DNA from: Dimorphilus gyrociliatus
Taxonomy: Eukaryota; Annelida; Polychaeta; Dinophilidae
Length of the DNA stretch: 64,000 nt
Reading direction: 5' to 3'
Assembly: GCA_904063045.1 (NCBI GenBank)
Contig: CAJFCJ010000002.1
Location: 248,001-312,000, forward strand
Shown here: positions 51,156 to 61,967 of the stretch, in pieces
How the letters are laid out: the number at the start of each line of letters is the position of its first letter
Numbering within the stretch: the stretch's first letter is position 1
Made by a program: the position numbers and the translations under genes
Notes under the pieces: generated by a model
Told to the model about the DNA's origin: nothing
Seen by the model: only the letters and a program-made list of their open reading frames with translations
The model's database searches: none

Positions 51156-51972
51156 TTATGTTGTATTATATTGTCGAGCACCAAAAATAGTACTGCCTAC
51201 TCTAATATTTGAGCTGCCATTTTCTATTGCGTGTTCAAAATCATTTGACATTCCCATTGATAATTCTATATCGAGTTCGTTCAATCCCAACTTCTCAGCA
51301 ACATTTTTCCTACATTGAATTAACTGTTGAAAGTCTGGATTAGGTCCTAAAGTTAAATCGTAGTTCATTGCTCCAATTGTCATTAGTCCTTTAAACATTA
51401 AGCTTGGACAGTTTTGACGTATATGATCTACTAGTTTATGAGCCTCTGACGGATTAATTCCTGATTTTTGATCTTCTCCGCTAGTGTTTACCTGAACCAT
51501 TACGTTTAGAGCATCTTTCGCTTCTACTCTCTGCCATGATTTATTCACTGCGTTCGCTAACTTTTCGCTGTCGATTGTTTCAATCATATATAAATTTGGT
51601 ATTGTTGTAATCTTGTTAACTTTATTACTCTGAAGATGACCAATAAAATGCCATTTTATATCTGGACATGCTTCGTTTAAGACATCGTCCCTTGACTTTT
51701 CCACTAGTTCGTTAACGTAATTTTCGCCAAAATTTCTTTGACCTGAAAGCGGGACAAGGGTCAATTATTCAGCTTTAGTATTAAAAGAAATTACCAGCGT
51801 TATACGCGTCTTGTATTTGTGATGAGGGCTTCGTTTTCCCCACAGCTACTAAACGGACATTTACCGAATCATAACAAATAGGTCGATTTTTTATGGCATG
51901 AGCTATCCTATCACGAACCTTGCTTAAATTTTTCGCGATTTCAGACATCGCTTTTCCAGCCGACCTTGACAT
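51156..51972 (-). CDS. PLPBP: Pyridoxal phosphate homeostasis protein (PLPBP/YggS family)
   Basis: Two exons (51795-51972 and 51156-51742) encode about 255 residues. The first ATG is at 51972 (MSRSAGKAMSEI). RLVAVGKTKP carries the lysine that binds PLP, and FGENYVNEL, WHFIGHLQSNKVNK, VQVNTSGEDQKSG, FKGLMTIG, LSMGMSNDFEHAI and IRVGSTIFG are family hallmarks. The protein folds as a single-domain TIM barrel that holds vitamin B6 phosphate and buffers it; no catalytic activity is known. It converges with the UGT locus (about 50 bases between stops) and its start lies 286 bases from the MYPT start on the other strand, so the two probably share a promoter region. Confidence 0.96.
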
Positions 51973-52257
51973 TTTTTGAGACACTGATTAAACTAAAAAA
52001 AGTATACTAGAAGAAAAGAAACAAATCATCTTATATAATAATAACAGTTAAAACTGGAAAAAAATACGAAGATATCTCTCACGTGAAAATAGTATGGTTG
52101 CAAAGTCCGACTGTCTGTTTACTGTTTTCAATCTTAACTAGTAACCCGTATCCACATAGTGTTAAAAATATACTGCAAACGTACAGTGATAAGTGCTGTT
52201 GCTGTTGTTGAAAATCGGCGAAAATGCGGATATAGACGTCCAAAAAAAGAGTCAAAT

Positions 52258-55200
52258 ATGGCGATAGAACCGAGATCGAATCCGCTATGGAAGCGTAGCG
52301 ATCAATTAACGAAATGGCGATTATCAGAGATGGCTAAGGAATCGGATAGGTTCCACGCATCTGAAAAAGTTCACTTCGATAGAGATTGCGTTTTTATAGC
52401 CTGCTGCGCTGAGGCGAACATAAAGGAGGTTGAACTTCTGTTGGACAATGGCGCTAATATTCATGCAACTAATACGGATGGATTAACAGCTCTGCATCAA
52501 GCTTGTATAGACAATAATTCGGTCATGGTAGAGTTTCTTCTTAAACGAAGAGCAAACGTAAGTGCGGCCGATAACGAAGGTTGGACGCCGTTACACGCAA
52601 CAGCTAGTCAAGGATATACAGAAATCGCTAGGATTCTTATCGCTAATGGAGCCGATATTAGGGCGGTAAACTGTGATAACGAATTACCATTCGATCTGAG
52701 CGAATCGGAAGAGATGGATGAACTGTTAGAGGAGGAAATGCGTAAAATCAACATGAATATTGAAATTGCGAGAAATGTTGAAGAAAACTTAATGATAGAA
52801 GATGCCACTCGATGGTTGAAACAGGGTAAAATAGAGGAGTTGATTGACCCTCAAACGGGGGCAACTAGTCTTCACGTAGCTGCCTCAAAAGGTTATACAG
52901 AAGTTTTACGTTTACTTTTGAAAGCTGGTGCGGACGTAAACGCCCAGGATTATGACGGTTGGACCCCAGCTCATGCAGCAGGTTAGTCTAAAGAGCGTGT
53001 TAGGAGGGAGCCTATACGCAAAATGCTAGAGATGTTGATATTTGAGTAGTAAGCCGGCCAGATGCTAACCGCCTCTTAACATTATTCTCGGTAGGCAAAA
53101 GTATATATCGTGCCTAGAGTGAAATTATATCGGAGAGCATGATAGAATGCTCGTCTATTGACTTTATTGATTCGATCAGGAGCGGTGGCGGCCGTGCGAG
53201 ATCTCTAAGTATCGTTAGAGAATTTACTTTTTGAAAGAAATGCTAAGGGCATTCACTACAGACTTTACGCAAATGTTTGCTGAAAGATTTCGGCGCGCGC
53301 CTGTACGTTAGTGTTGTAAAAAGGAGATGTTACCATTAATCTCTCCAATTATTATTCATATGCCGCTTCCGTTAGAGGCTTTTTCCTATAAGTTTTTTTA
53401 ATCTCGTTTTTAAATCATTATTCTCTTTAATTCGACTTGAGATTAAACATAAATCATATATGAACAGAGATTAAATTATTAAAGCGAAGCTGTACCAATA
53501 TTGAGTAGGGCAACTCCAATCGATCAGACAACTATGGCACGTGTTTAACACTCCTATTTGTTTTCTAAAAACACGGCCCAACAGTTCTAATATTAATAAA
53601 GTCTTTCTTTCCAAACCTCTACAGCACATTGGGATCAGAAGGAAGCTCTGACTGTCCTCGTTATGGAAGGTCTGTGTGACTTAGAAGCCCTCAATAGCTA
53701 CAATCAAACCCCTGAAGATGTTTGTGAATCTAAGCTATTAACATATTTGGAGGAGTTAAAGACAAGACAAAAGCTGAAATCCGCTGCTGAAAATCTTGTA
53801 ATCGAAAGTGTAAAGACGAATAGACAACGTCGGACATCAATTACTAGGCTATCAGCTGACCAAAAGCAGAATCTCAAGAAATCAGTTATTGAAGAAGGCG
53901 AAGTCTTTAGACGTTTGACCTCGCCTGATCATATCAAAAATGAAGAACAAGAACCTGTCGAAAAAGTGAGGAAAGTTGATGAAGAGTCGGAAGAAAATAA
54001 GGAAAATGAAAAGCAAAACGCTGATCTGGAACATATAACCAACAATAAATCGGATGCAATTACAGATTTACCCACGATAAAACCTCGATTGCATGGATTA
54101 TTGCGGAAAGCTGATAGTCTCCCATCTACTGAAGCAACTGAAACGAAAGAATCCCCTCCGAAAACATATAGATCCTTCTCTAATTCTTCTGTTGAAGACA
54201 CAAAGGAGCGATGGAATAATAAAATGTTCGGCCATTCTCAAATAGGTCTTTCTGCGCTTCGAGGAGCCAATGCACAAAGATATATACCTGAATCACAAAA
54301 TTTTGAAAGTAGTAGACCCATAGAAGAAATTAGATCCTCACAAGGTGATAGCGAGACTAAAGAAGCGGAAAAAGATAGTGAAAAAGATGAGGCAGAAGAT
54401 ACCATAAAAGATATCACAAGATCAAAAAATGATTCAAAATCTACTGGCGACACAGATACAAGTGAAAGCAGGGATTCGAGACCTTGCAGTCTCTTTGCCC
54501 CTGCCAGCAACGAAGCTGAAATAGTCAGGAAAATTGCTTCAAAGACTGCAAGAAAGACAAGAAGGTCCACTCAAGGTGTATCGAGGGAAGATGTGCAATT
54601 AGCTGAAAAAGCTTTGGAAGAAGCCGCTAAGAAAAAATCTCAAAACCACAGTCTAGCTATAACATCTGTACGTGAGGAAAATCAACAAAAAGCGTCTGAG
54701 GAAAAGAAAACAACCGATACTGATAAGACGGAGGAAACAAAGGACGACAGTGATAAGAAATCTCATACTAAACTTTCAGTGTTCAACAGTAGTAGCACAA
54801 ACACCGATAAAGACGACAAGGTGGATTTGCCTACAACTACGTTTGACACAATCTCAACTAAATCAAGCCCCAAATTATCTTATACTTCCCAAACCGTTTC
54901 TCCTAACACAGATATTTCTGCATACCGATCTAAGTCATTTTCTTCACGAAGGCAGACAGAAGCAGAAGAAAAAAAGAATCTTGATACCGATTTTGAATTG
55001 CGCCACGAAAAACGTGATAGGGAACGACAGACAAGACGAGAACGAGCCCAGCGATTGGAGGAATCACTTAAAAGATCAGAAGAAATATTAAATAAATCGA
55101 AAGACATTGAAACTAATTATAGCAATAATTCTTATAGAGATTCAACAAGAATTCGACTAACTCCTGCTACAAGTTCTAATTCAACATCATTATATAATAA

Positions 55201-55714
55201 AGATTCGGATTTATACCCCTTAGATAGAACTGGGCTAATAGCATCTAATAGGAGGCGGCATTCAGCCAGAACTGCTGATCGTATAGCTGCTTTAGATGAT
55301 ACTACATCTACTTCCACAATTAGTTCATCGAACAAATCGAATGATTTACAGAATAATGTTAAAACGCTTGATGAAGAACATAAAAAAATATTGGAGGAAA
55401 ATGAAAAGTTGAAACGAGACTTGGAAAAAGCCAAAGCGGATACGAAAAAGGCAAAGGAGGAGGTGGAGGAGGCAAAAAATGAATTAGAAAGAAATCGAAA
55501 GTCAACAACAAATTATTACGACGCTTCTGAACGTAGAGAAAAACGAGCTTTAGAGAGGCGCGTGTCGGAACTTGAAGAAGAACTAAAGCAATTCGATCAT
55601 GTTAAAATTGAACTACAAAAAGTAAAAGAAGAAAATTCAGCTTTGATTCGAGTCATTTCAAAACTGTCGAAGGGAAATGAACAGTCTTGCGATCGTTATT
55701 GTACAAAATTATAA
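52258..55714 (+). CDS. PPP1R12A: Myosin phosphatase targeting subunit (MYPT, PPP1R12)
   Basis: Two exons (52258-52981 and 53625-55714) are separated by a 643-base intron. The start [11 protein letters not shown] is the only in-frame ATG before the domain. EKVHFD is the RVxF-type docking site for PP1. Ankyrin repeats follow in two groups ([29 protein letters not shown], then [29 protein letters not shown] and [13 protein letters not shown]). A long charged Ser/Glu region contains [12 protein letters not shown], matching the ROCK-phosphorylated inhibitory threonine of MYPT1 (Thr696). The C-terminus is a long heptad coiled coil ([18 protein letters not shown] to [11 protein letters not shown]), as in the cGMP-kinase binding end. 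The protein brings PP1 to myosin and so relaxes actomyosin. The second vertebrate site (RRSTGVS) was not seen. Splicing inside exon 2 is possible. Confidence 0.95.
52982..53624 (+). other. Long intron of the MYPT gene
   Basis: 643 bases, much longer than typical introns here, interrupting the ankyrin region between the exon ending in PAHAA and the one beginning AHWD. It shows no hidden exon with family similarity. It includes a short GC-richer segment (about 53170-53310). Confidence 0.5.
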
Positions 55715-56232
55715 AGAGAATAGTGTTTTGTGGCGCTTGATTTCTCTTTTTTTTTATTTTATCCAAAAGTGAGCATTTCTGACTGCGAAAAAACTTTAAT
55801 TTATTCGACAAACAGAATTTTATGCATTTTCCGTTCTTAAAATTCGTTTTTTATAGGCCTATGTACTAGATAACAATACCGGATGATTCGACTATCGTCA
55901 ACATGTTTCGGAGAAATATTTTCGTGTGTGCTGTCGTGCAATATATTTTCATATGTATAGTTTTTATTCGATTCTGTATATAGGTTTAGACCTAAGCCTT
56001 TCGTGTTCTTAAATCAATTTTATCATTGGGAAGATCTGTGAATAAATCTAATGCTATGGACTGTAGATGTCGCCAGTCGTCCGTCGTTCGTTTTTTAAAA
56101 TAAAAAGGCAATTATACTTGATATTTTTATGTTGTCTTATTTATACTCTTTGTATAAAGTAAAAAAAAAGTAAATTAATTTACATAAGGGATAGGCTGAA
56201 TTATATTGTTGATGTAGAAGTAGCCAAAAACT
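55715..56232. other. Convergent 3' region between MYPT and the Kv channel
   Basis: 518 bases between two stop codons facing each other. It contains 3' UTRs of both genes, with AATAAA at about 56040 on the plus strand. No gene was seen. Confidence 0.45.
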
Positions 56233-57636
56233 TTAGACGCTTGTGTCGTTTGTTTTCTGCAGGAGCGCCACTGTTGCATCACCTGCTTCTGAGCCAGTAT
56301 CCTTAGATCTTGCAATACTAACTGATTTGCGTGATGCATCATCGGCGGCTTCGTCGAAACCTTCTTGCTTAGCTATAATTTGCTCTCGAGATCTCGCATG
56401 AGTATAGAAAAGTGCAAAGTTATTAGATATTACAGGAACTGTTAAGGCCAAGAGAAGAACTCCGCTAAAGGCGCACATTGAACCGACAACACATCCAAAT
56501 CCAGTTTTTGGAAACATATCCCCATATCCAACAGTTGTCATAGTAATAATCGACCACCAAAAACCCAAAGGTATAGTTCTGAATTTCGTTTCACCTTCAA
56601 AGTGCAAAAGATCTTCTTTTGATTGACTGGGCCTTTCGGCGTAAAAGATAAGAGTAGAGAACACTAACATGGCTATAAATATGAATATTAAGAGCATAAG
56701 CAACTCCTGGATGGAAGCTCGTATAGCGTGAACTAAAATTTTAAGTGCCTTATAATGCTTAACCAAATGAAAAATTCGGAAGATTCTAACAATTCGCAAG
56801 ATGAAGATTGTTTCGATAACGGCACGATCATTCTTAAAACATTTATAATGATCGAGCCAATCTAAGACAATTTGAGCGTAAAGCGGCAGTAGAGCTAGAA
56901 TATCGATAATATTCATAGGAGATTTAAAAAATTCCAACTTATTAGGAGCGAAAACAACTCGAATTATTAGTTCCAGTGTAAAGAAAGCCGTACAGACATA
57001 ATCTACATATTCAAGGAGAGGATGGGTGGTATAAACTGCTACTCCTATATCAGACGTTCGGTTACAATGTGATTTTGAGTCATTTCTAACTTGTCTCATT
57101 TCCGGTAACGTTTCCAAACAAAAACCCATAATAGATGTGAGTACAAATATAAAAGACGTTACGGCATAAATAAGTGCCCATCGGCTAGATCTTGGATGAT
57201 CTAATAGCATCCAAATTCGAGCCTGAGTCCTTCTCCATCCAGCCAATCGATTAAAAGTGTCTAATTCTGCTTGTTCTTTTGCAACGCTTTGTGTGAAATC
57301 AGACAGTGTCTTCTGATTGTCAATGTATGAGCTATAGCTAATCCAACAACACGGTTCAATGAGACGTTCGTCTACTTGCCAATAATTTAATTCTCTTTTT
57401 ACTACGGCTCCACAGACATCCAAAGGAACATGAAGTTCACCACTTCTGTAATAATCCATTACAGTACTAAAGACACCAGGGTGACGATCAAAAAAATATT
57501 CTTTCTTCCTACACGTTCCATTTAAATGTTTCCTAGCCAATTGACATAAAGTTGTACCCGGTTTATTTAAAAGTGTATCAGCTAGTGTGTCATGTCTTGA
57601 ACCTCCAACATTGATCGATATAATTTCCATATCCAT
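56233..57636 (-). CDS. Shaw/Kv3-type voltage-gated potassium channel
   Basis: One coding exon of 467 codons from the ATG at 57636 (MDMEIISINVGGSRHD). The frame is open further upstream, but a TTTTACTTTCAG acceptor lies just before this ATG, so the upstream part is intron or 5' UTR. The T1 domain has EYFFDRHPGVFS and the zinc ligands H-x5-C (HVPLDVC) plus CCW, as in non-Shaker Kv channels. Six membrane helices follow. S4 reads ILRIVRIFRIFHLVKH and the pore has TMTTVGYGD, a potassium filter, with PVISNNF in S6 (a PVxxN gate). Wording of T1 and S5-S6 fits Shaw/Kv3. Such channels open with depolarisation and repolarise fast-firing neurons. The S4 differs from Kv3 at two charged positions (see findings). 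Confidence 0.94.
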   Translation of the reverse strand: MDMEIISINVGGSRHDTLADTLLNKPGTTLCQLARKHLNGTCRKKEYFFDRHPGVFSTVMDYYRSGELHVPLDVCGAVVKRELNYWQVDERLIEPCCWISYSSYIDNQKTLSDFTQSVAKEQAELDTFNRLAGWRRTQARIWMLLDHPRSSRWALIYAVTSFIFVLTSIMGFCLETLPEMRQVRNDSKSHCNRTSDIGVAVYTTHPLLEYVDYVCTAFFTLELIIRVVFAPNKLEFFKSPMNIIDILALLPLYAQIVLDWLDHYKCFKNDRAVIETIFILRIVRIFRIFHLVKHYKALKILVHAIRASIQELLMLLIFIFIAMLVFSTLIFYAERPSQSKEDLLHFEGETKFRTIPLGFWWSIITMTTVGYGDMFPKTGFGCVVGSMCAFSGVLLLALTVPVISNNFALFYTHARSREQIIAKQEGFDEAADDASRKSVSIARSKDTGSEAGDATVALLQKTNDTSV

Positions 57637-58765
57637 ACTGAAAGTAAAATAGAAGAGCAATTTGATTCCACAAAAATATGTCGTTACAGAATTAGTATGC
57701 CAGCCGTTAGAATACTGAAAGACATCCGTTAATAAGTTTTGAATAAATTTCTGACTGTTATACTCTGTATCGTATGATAAATGACTGTGCAACTCTCATC
57801 AGTCAAACTGCAACACAGGGCTGCATTGCGCTATATATAGGCCTACTTGGAAACGTATAAAAGTATTTAGCAAAAAGATGGGAAGGTTATGCAAATATAA
57901 GTTTACTATCAACAAATATAAGAAGTGCTATCAATTATTTAAGTAAAAAAGAGAGAAAATTGTTACAAACGTCTGAATTCTCTCACCTCTGCGTCATTTC
58001 TGAGCTCTCAAAGTTTTATAGCCGACTGACTAAAGAAGGACGCCTATGACGTCAATTGGGAAATCTACGGGTTCTCAGTGATTCATTATGCATGATAGCG
58101 ATAAACAGGTTGATTGGAGGTCGATTTCAACAAGTTACTTCAATCCTTTAGTCCACTCTAAAGCAGAGAAAAACTAAGTAAAAACTGAGCATCCAAAAAA
58201 AAGAGTATATCCATGATAGTAGTTTAACGCCGAACTCATATAAAAGTCATTATTCTTTACAAAAACCAAACCCCATTTAAACGAAGATGTCATTAACAGA
58301 ATTTGTTCGTGGCGTCAAAAGCAATTCCAAGTTATGCTACCGATAGATGGCGTTCGTTAGAGCGTCTAAAAATATCTTTTGATAGGAGAAAGTCTTCATT
58401 ACGTATATGTTTTATTTATATACTGTATCTAATGTTTGTGTTGTATATTAATAATATCTATATTATTATTTAGGTTATTTATACCAGGTGTGAAATTATC
58501 AAAACCTTTATATATATATACAGTATATACAGTATGTATATACATATATATATATAGTATTATTCTTACAAATACAATCTTTTCAAAGCAAAAAGTGTAT
58601 GAATGAAATATCCTATAGACAATTTTTATTATTACTATGGTTTTTTTTTTTAAAAAACAAAGGATATCTACAGTATTTGTATCATAGACAATAAAGACGA
58701 GAATTTAAAATCGTGTGATTCTAATATATAGATAAATGGATGTTGTCATAGTTGGATTTTAAAAT
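57637..58765. promoter_or_regulatory. Divergent region between Kv channel and TSR protein genes
   Basis: About 1.1 kb between divergent start codons with a TA microsatellite at 58508-58558. It likely contains the 5' non-coding exon of the channel, since an acceptor sits right before its ATG, and both promoters. Confidence 0.4.
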
Positions 58766-61676
58766 ATGCTGGAATTTTCCATTCCTTTCCTAATATATTT
58801 TTTATATGGGTGAATAGGTTTACTTATTTCCTAGAAAAGTTTCTATAAAATTAACCGTACTAGTAGTATCAATCTTTGTTTAATGAGTTAACTTTAATAC
58901 ATTTTTCCCCCCTCCCTATTATTTTACTCTTTACTCCATTGTCTCTCCAATGCTAGTATGACTAACGGTGTTAGGATTGACGAAACTTATATAAGATATT
59001 CGTTCGTAGAACTGCCCTTAGGCCTAAGTTCAGCAAGAAAAGGCTTTGGAAAAAATTTTAGGTTGTCCGATTTCCAAAGAAATTTACCAAGAATAGATAA
59101 AAATATAAGACCAGGGTATTGGTCAAATGATGGTCGTCGAAGCAAAAAGACCTATGTTCAATGGTTTAAAGATTGGTATAGCTACTGTGAGAGAATTAGT
59201 AAGAATTTCGTTTTAATAGAATATTATAAAACACTTATAGAAATAGTATAATATCTTTCTATTATTAGGAAGAAACTCAGTTGAAAAAATATCAACATGC
59301 TTTTGGCTTAAAATAAAAGAAGCATTAATGAATTTCAGACAGGAACGAGATATTAAATCTCGTATAAAATCTGCTTACCGTAGACAATGGCGTCGTAGCT
59401 ATTTTCTCCTTGATAATGTAATTGCATCGTATTTTGCTAATTATATAGAATGCGATAAAACGAATGGTATTGTAATAACTAGATATCTCGAGAGAGATAT
59501 TCTAATATCTTAGTTAGATAATACGTATTACTTTTGAATAGGTATTTCTAAATGGTGCCCAAATCCTTGCGGATTAACTAAGGACGATAATCCATGTTTA
59601 CTAATCAATAACGTTCAAAGAACCGATAAGAATTGTGTGAAGACAAACAAGTAAGTTTATGTATTTTATCTTTTATCCGTAAAAGCTTTCTCCTAGAATT
59701 ATTATCATTTATAAGAGGGTTATTCGAGAATGATTTCTATTGTAAATGCGAATTTGGGTTTGAATGGGCAAGAAATGTTTCCAGATGCATTGAAATTAAT
59801 CTATGCAATCCTAGACAAGATTTTAAAACATGTCAACCAAATGGGACATTAAAATGTGTGAAAATTCAGACCGCGGACATTTTAGCTCGGTAGAAATCGT
59901 GATTTTTATATATAATGAATATTTCGTAAGTCAATAAGCACGACCCTTCTCCCTCCTATTTTAGGGATATCAAATGTGAATGCTTACCAGAATACGAAGG
60001 AGTTTTCTGTAACAAACCAAGAAACGCTTGTAACACTCAGCCAAATGGATACACTGCTAAGTACAAGGGAAATTTTCTATGCAGGGTTAAAACCACAGAT
60101 TCAACAATACAAGCTTTGAAAGGAGCAGCATGTATACCTCAAATTGGTTCTCCTAATTACGATTGTACCTGTCCAGAAGGTTTCTATTCAGATCCGTCGA
60201 TTAGATTACCGAATTGCTATAGTAATGAGAAGAATAAAATTTTGGAGTCGCCTAAATGTAATTTGGTGTGTAAGAAAGGATATTGCGCTTTAAATTCTTA
60301 CGGAATTCCTCAATGTATTTGTGCTAAAGGTATAAAGATGAGTCGTCGCTTATAGTATCTATATTATGCTCAAGTTCACTCTTTGTTTTCTATAGGATAC
60401 AGAGGTGAAGATTGCGGTTATAAAAATCCTCAATGGGAACAATGGGCGGAATGGTCTGCTACTTGTAAACCTTGTCAAAGACAAGACTTTCAAAAGAGAA
60501 TGAGGAGAAGAAGACATAACGGCATTGGAATTAATGATTACCCCCAAGTATTAACGAGAGAAGGCTTATGGGTTAAAGATACTAGAGATGTTGAATCAGA
60601 GAATTGTCCCCGCTATCCATGTATTATACATGGTAAGTGGGGAGAATGGCAAAAATGGAGTCAGTGCACGAAACGATGCCAAATTGGTCAAAAAACTAGT
60701 ATGAGGAGTTGCATTTTTGACATGAATGTCAAATATAGTTGTAAAGTTTACAAGGCCATTGATTGCATACCAGTAGTAAAGGGTTTACCGTGTAAAGGTC
60801 CTACATTTAGAGTTAATGTGTGCAATCTGAGACCGTGTAGAACTGGGGAAATTTCTGATGCCGTGGTAAGAGGTTCAAATCAGTATGGTAATTGGAGAAC
60901 GTGGTCTAAGTGTTCTGAAATTTGTGGCGAAGGCCTACGCATTAGAATGAGGGACTGTCCACTAGATTCCTGTTTCGGGACATCTTTCATGAGTGAAAAG
61001 TGTTTTAATAACGCCGGATGCCTTAAAAAGAAATCATTTGAGAATTGGCAATCTTGGAGTCTGTGCAATTATAAAACCTCTAAAGCTGTTGGTAATATGA
61101 CGAAGCAAAGGTGTTTCAGGCAAAGAGAGTGTAAACGCAAAGAAGGATGTGCAGGTATAAAACGATTTCACACAGACAATTAGATGTTCGAAGGGACTAT
61201 AGCAAGATTTAAGTAATAATTTTTTTGCAGGAGTTGCTAAAGTAGCGTCTCTCTGTGTTCTTAATTACTGTTTAGGGGATAGTGAAACATTTTACGTGTC
61301 AATGCTGTACGGAATTCGAGCTTTAAAAGCTTACAAGAAAAATGCTAACGCTAACGCAGGATTATATCCAGACTCAACCCAGCAATCAAAACCTCAAAAT
61401 GAAAATCGCATATTAATTTACATAGTAGTGATATCGAGTTTTATTGCGATATTGGTCCTGATTGGATTGTTTCTCCTTTTTAGAGAATTAATTTTTAACA
61501 AGCGCAAAGAGAAGATCTTCTCTGAAACTGAAAAAACTTTAATATTGGAGGGTCTTGCTCATCCGCCCGGTTATGGCCTAATAAGCCCCCTATCGAGTGA
61601 ATCTGCAGAGACAGAAGAGAAAGAGGAGAAGATGAAAAAGAAAAAAAAAAAAAAGAAAAGTAAGAAGAAAGACTAA
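58766..61676 (+). CDS. Single-pass membrane protein with EGF-like and thrombospondin type-1 repeats, family not recognised
   Basis: A short first exon (58766-58809) gives a signal peptide (MLEFSIPFLIYFLYG) and joins in phase to 58957. The next about 155 residues, rich in Arg, Lys and Tyr (GYWSNDGRRSKKTYVQW, RIKSAYRRQWRRSYFLL), match nothing I know. Cysteine-rich EGF-like segments follow over several exons (SKWCPNPCGL, FYCKCEFGFEW, IKCECLPEYEGVFC, YDCTCPEGFYS, GIPQCICAKG). Then come about four TSP1-type repeats with WxxW motifs: WEQWAEW, HGKWGEWQKWSQCTKRC, YGNWRTWSKCSEICGEG and FENWQSWSLC. Near 61410-61490 is a membrane helix (ILIYIVVISSFIAILVLIGLFLLF), and the cytosolic end finishes in a run of lysines. 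TSR proteins usually act in adhesion or guidance. Total is about 790 residues. Some exon joins are approximate. Confidence 0.75.
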
Positions 61677-61967
61677 ATATATTTTACACATACTTCCCTT
61701 TCAAACGTTAATTAACATGCAAAACTTTATTAAGGTTTTAATATAACTTATGCATTGAAATACAATAGATGCAATCAGATATGTAACAATATTAATCATA
61801 TGCAGCGTAAAAAGTCATAAAAGCATCTCTTGTTATAGATTAAAAAGGAAAATCACGCACATAGTCACAAATATAAATGTAGACGAGAAAAAAAAACAAT
61901 TAAAACCCCAAAAGCAAACCGAAATACTAGTTTATAATTATGTAAAATATAGAAGATTGAAATCATA

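Noticed and set aside
52159-52257. Upstream extension of the MYPT frame
   Set aside because: It starts with GTG, has no ATG and no family similarity; the ATG at 52258 is the better start.
53800-55100. Minus-strand Ser/Phe-rich ORFs opposite MYPT
   Set aside because: They are complements of the Lys/Glu/Ser-rich coding strand and show no domain.
57637-57792. N-terminal extension of the Kv3-like channel (about 52 residues)
   Set aside because: A TTTTACTTTCAG acceptor sits just before the MDMEIIS start, and the extension does not resemble Kv N-termini.
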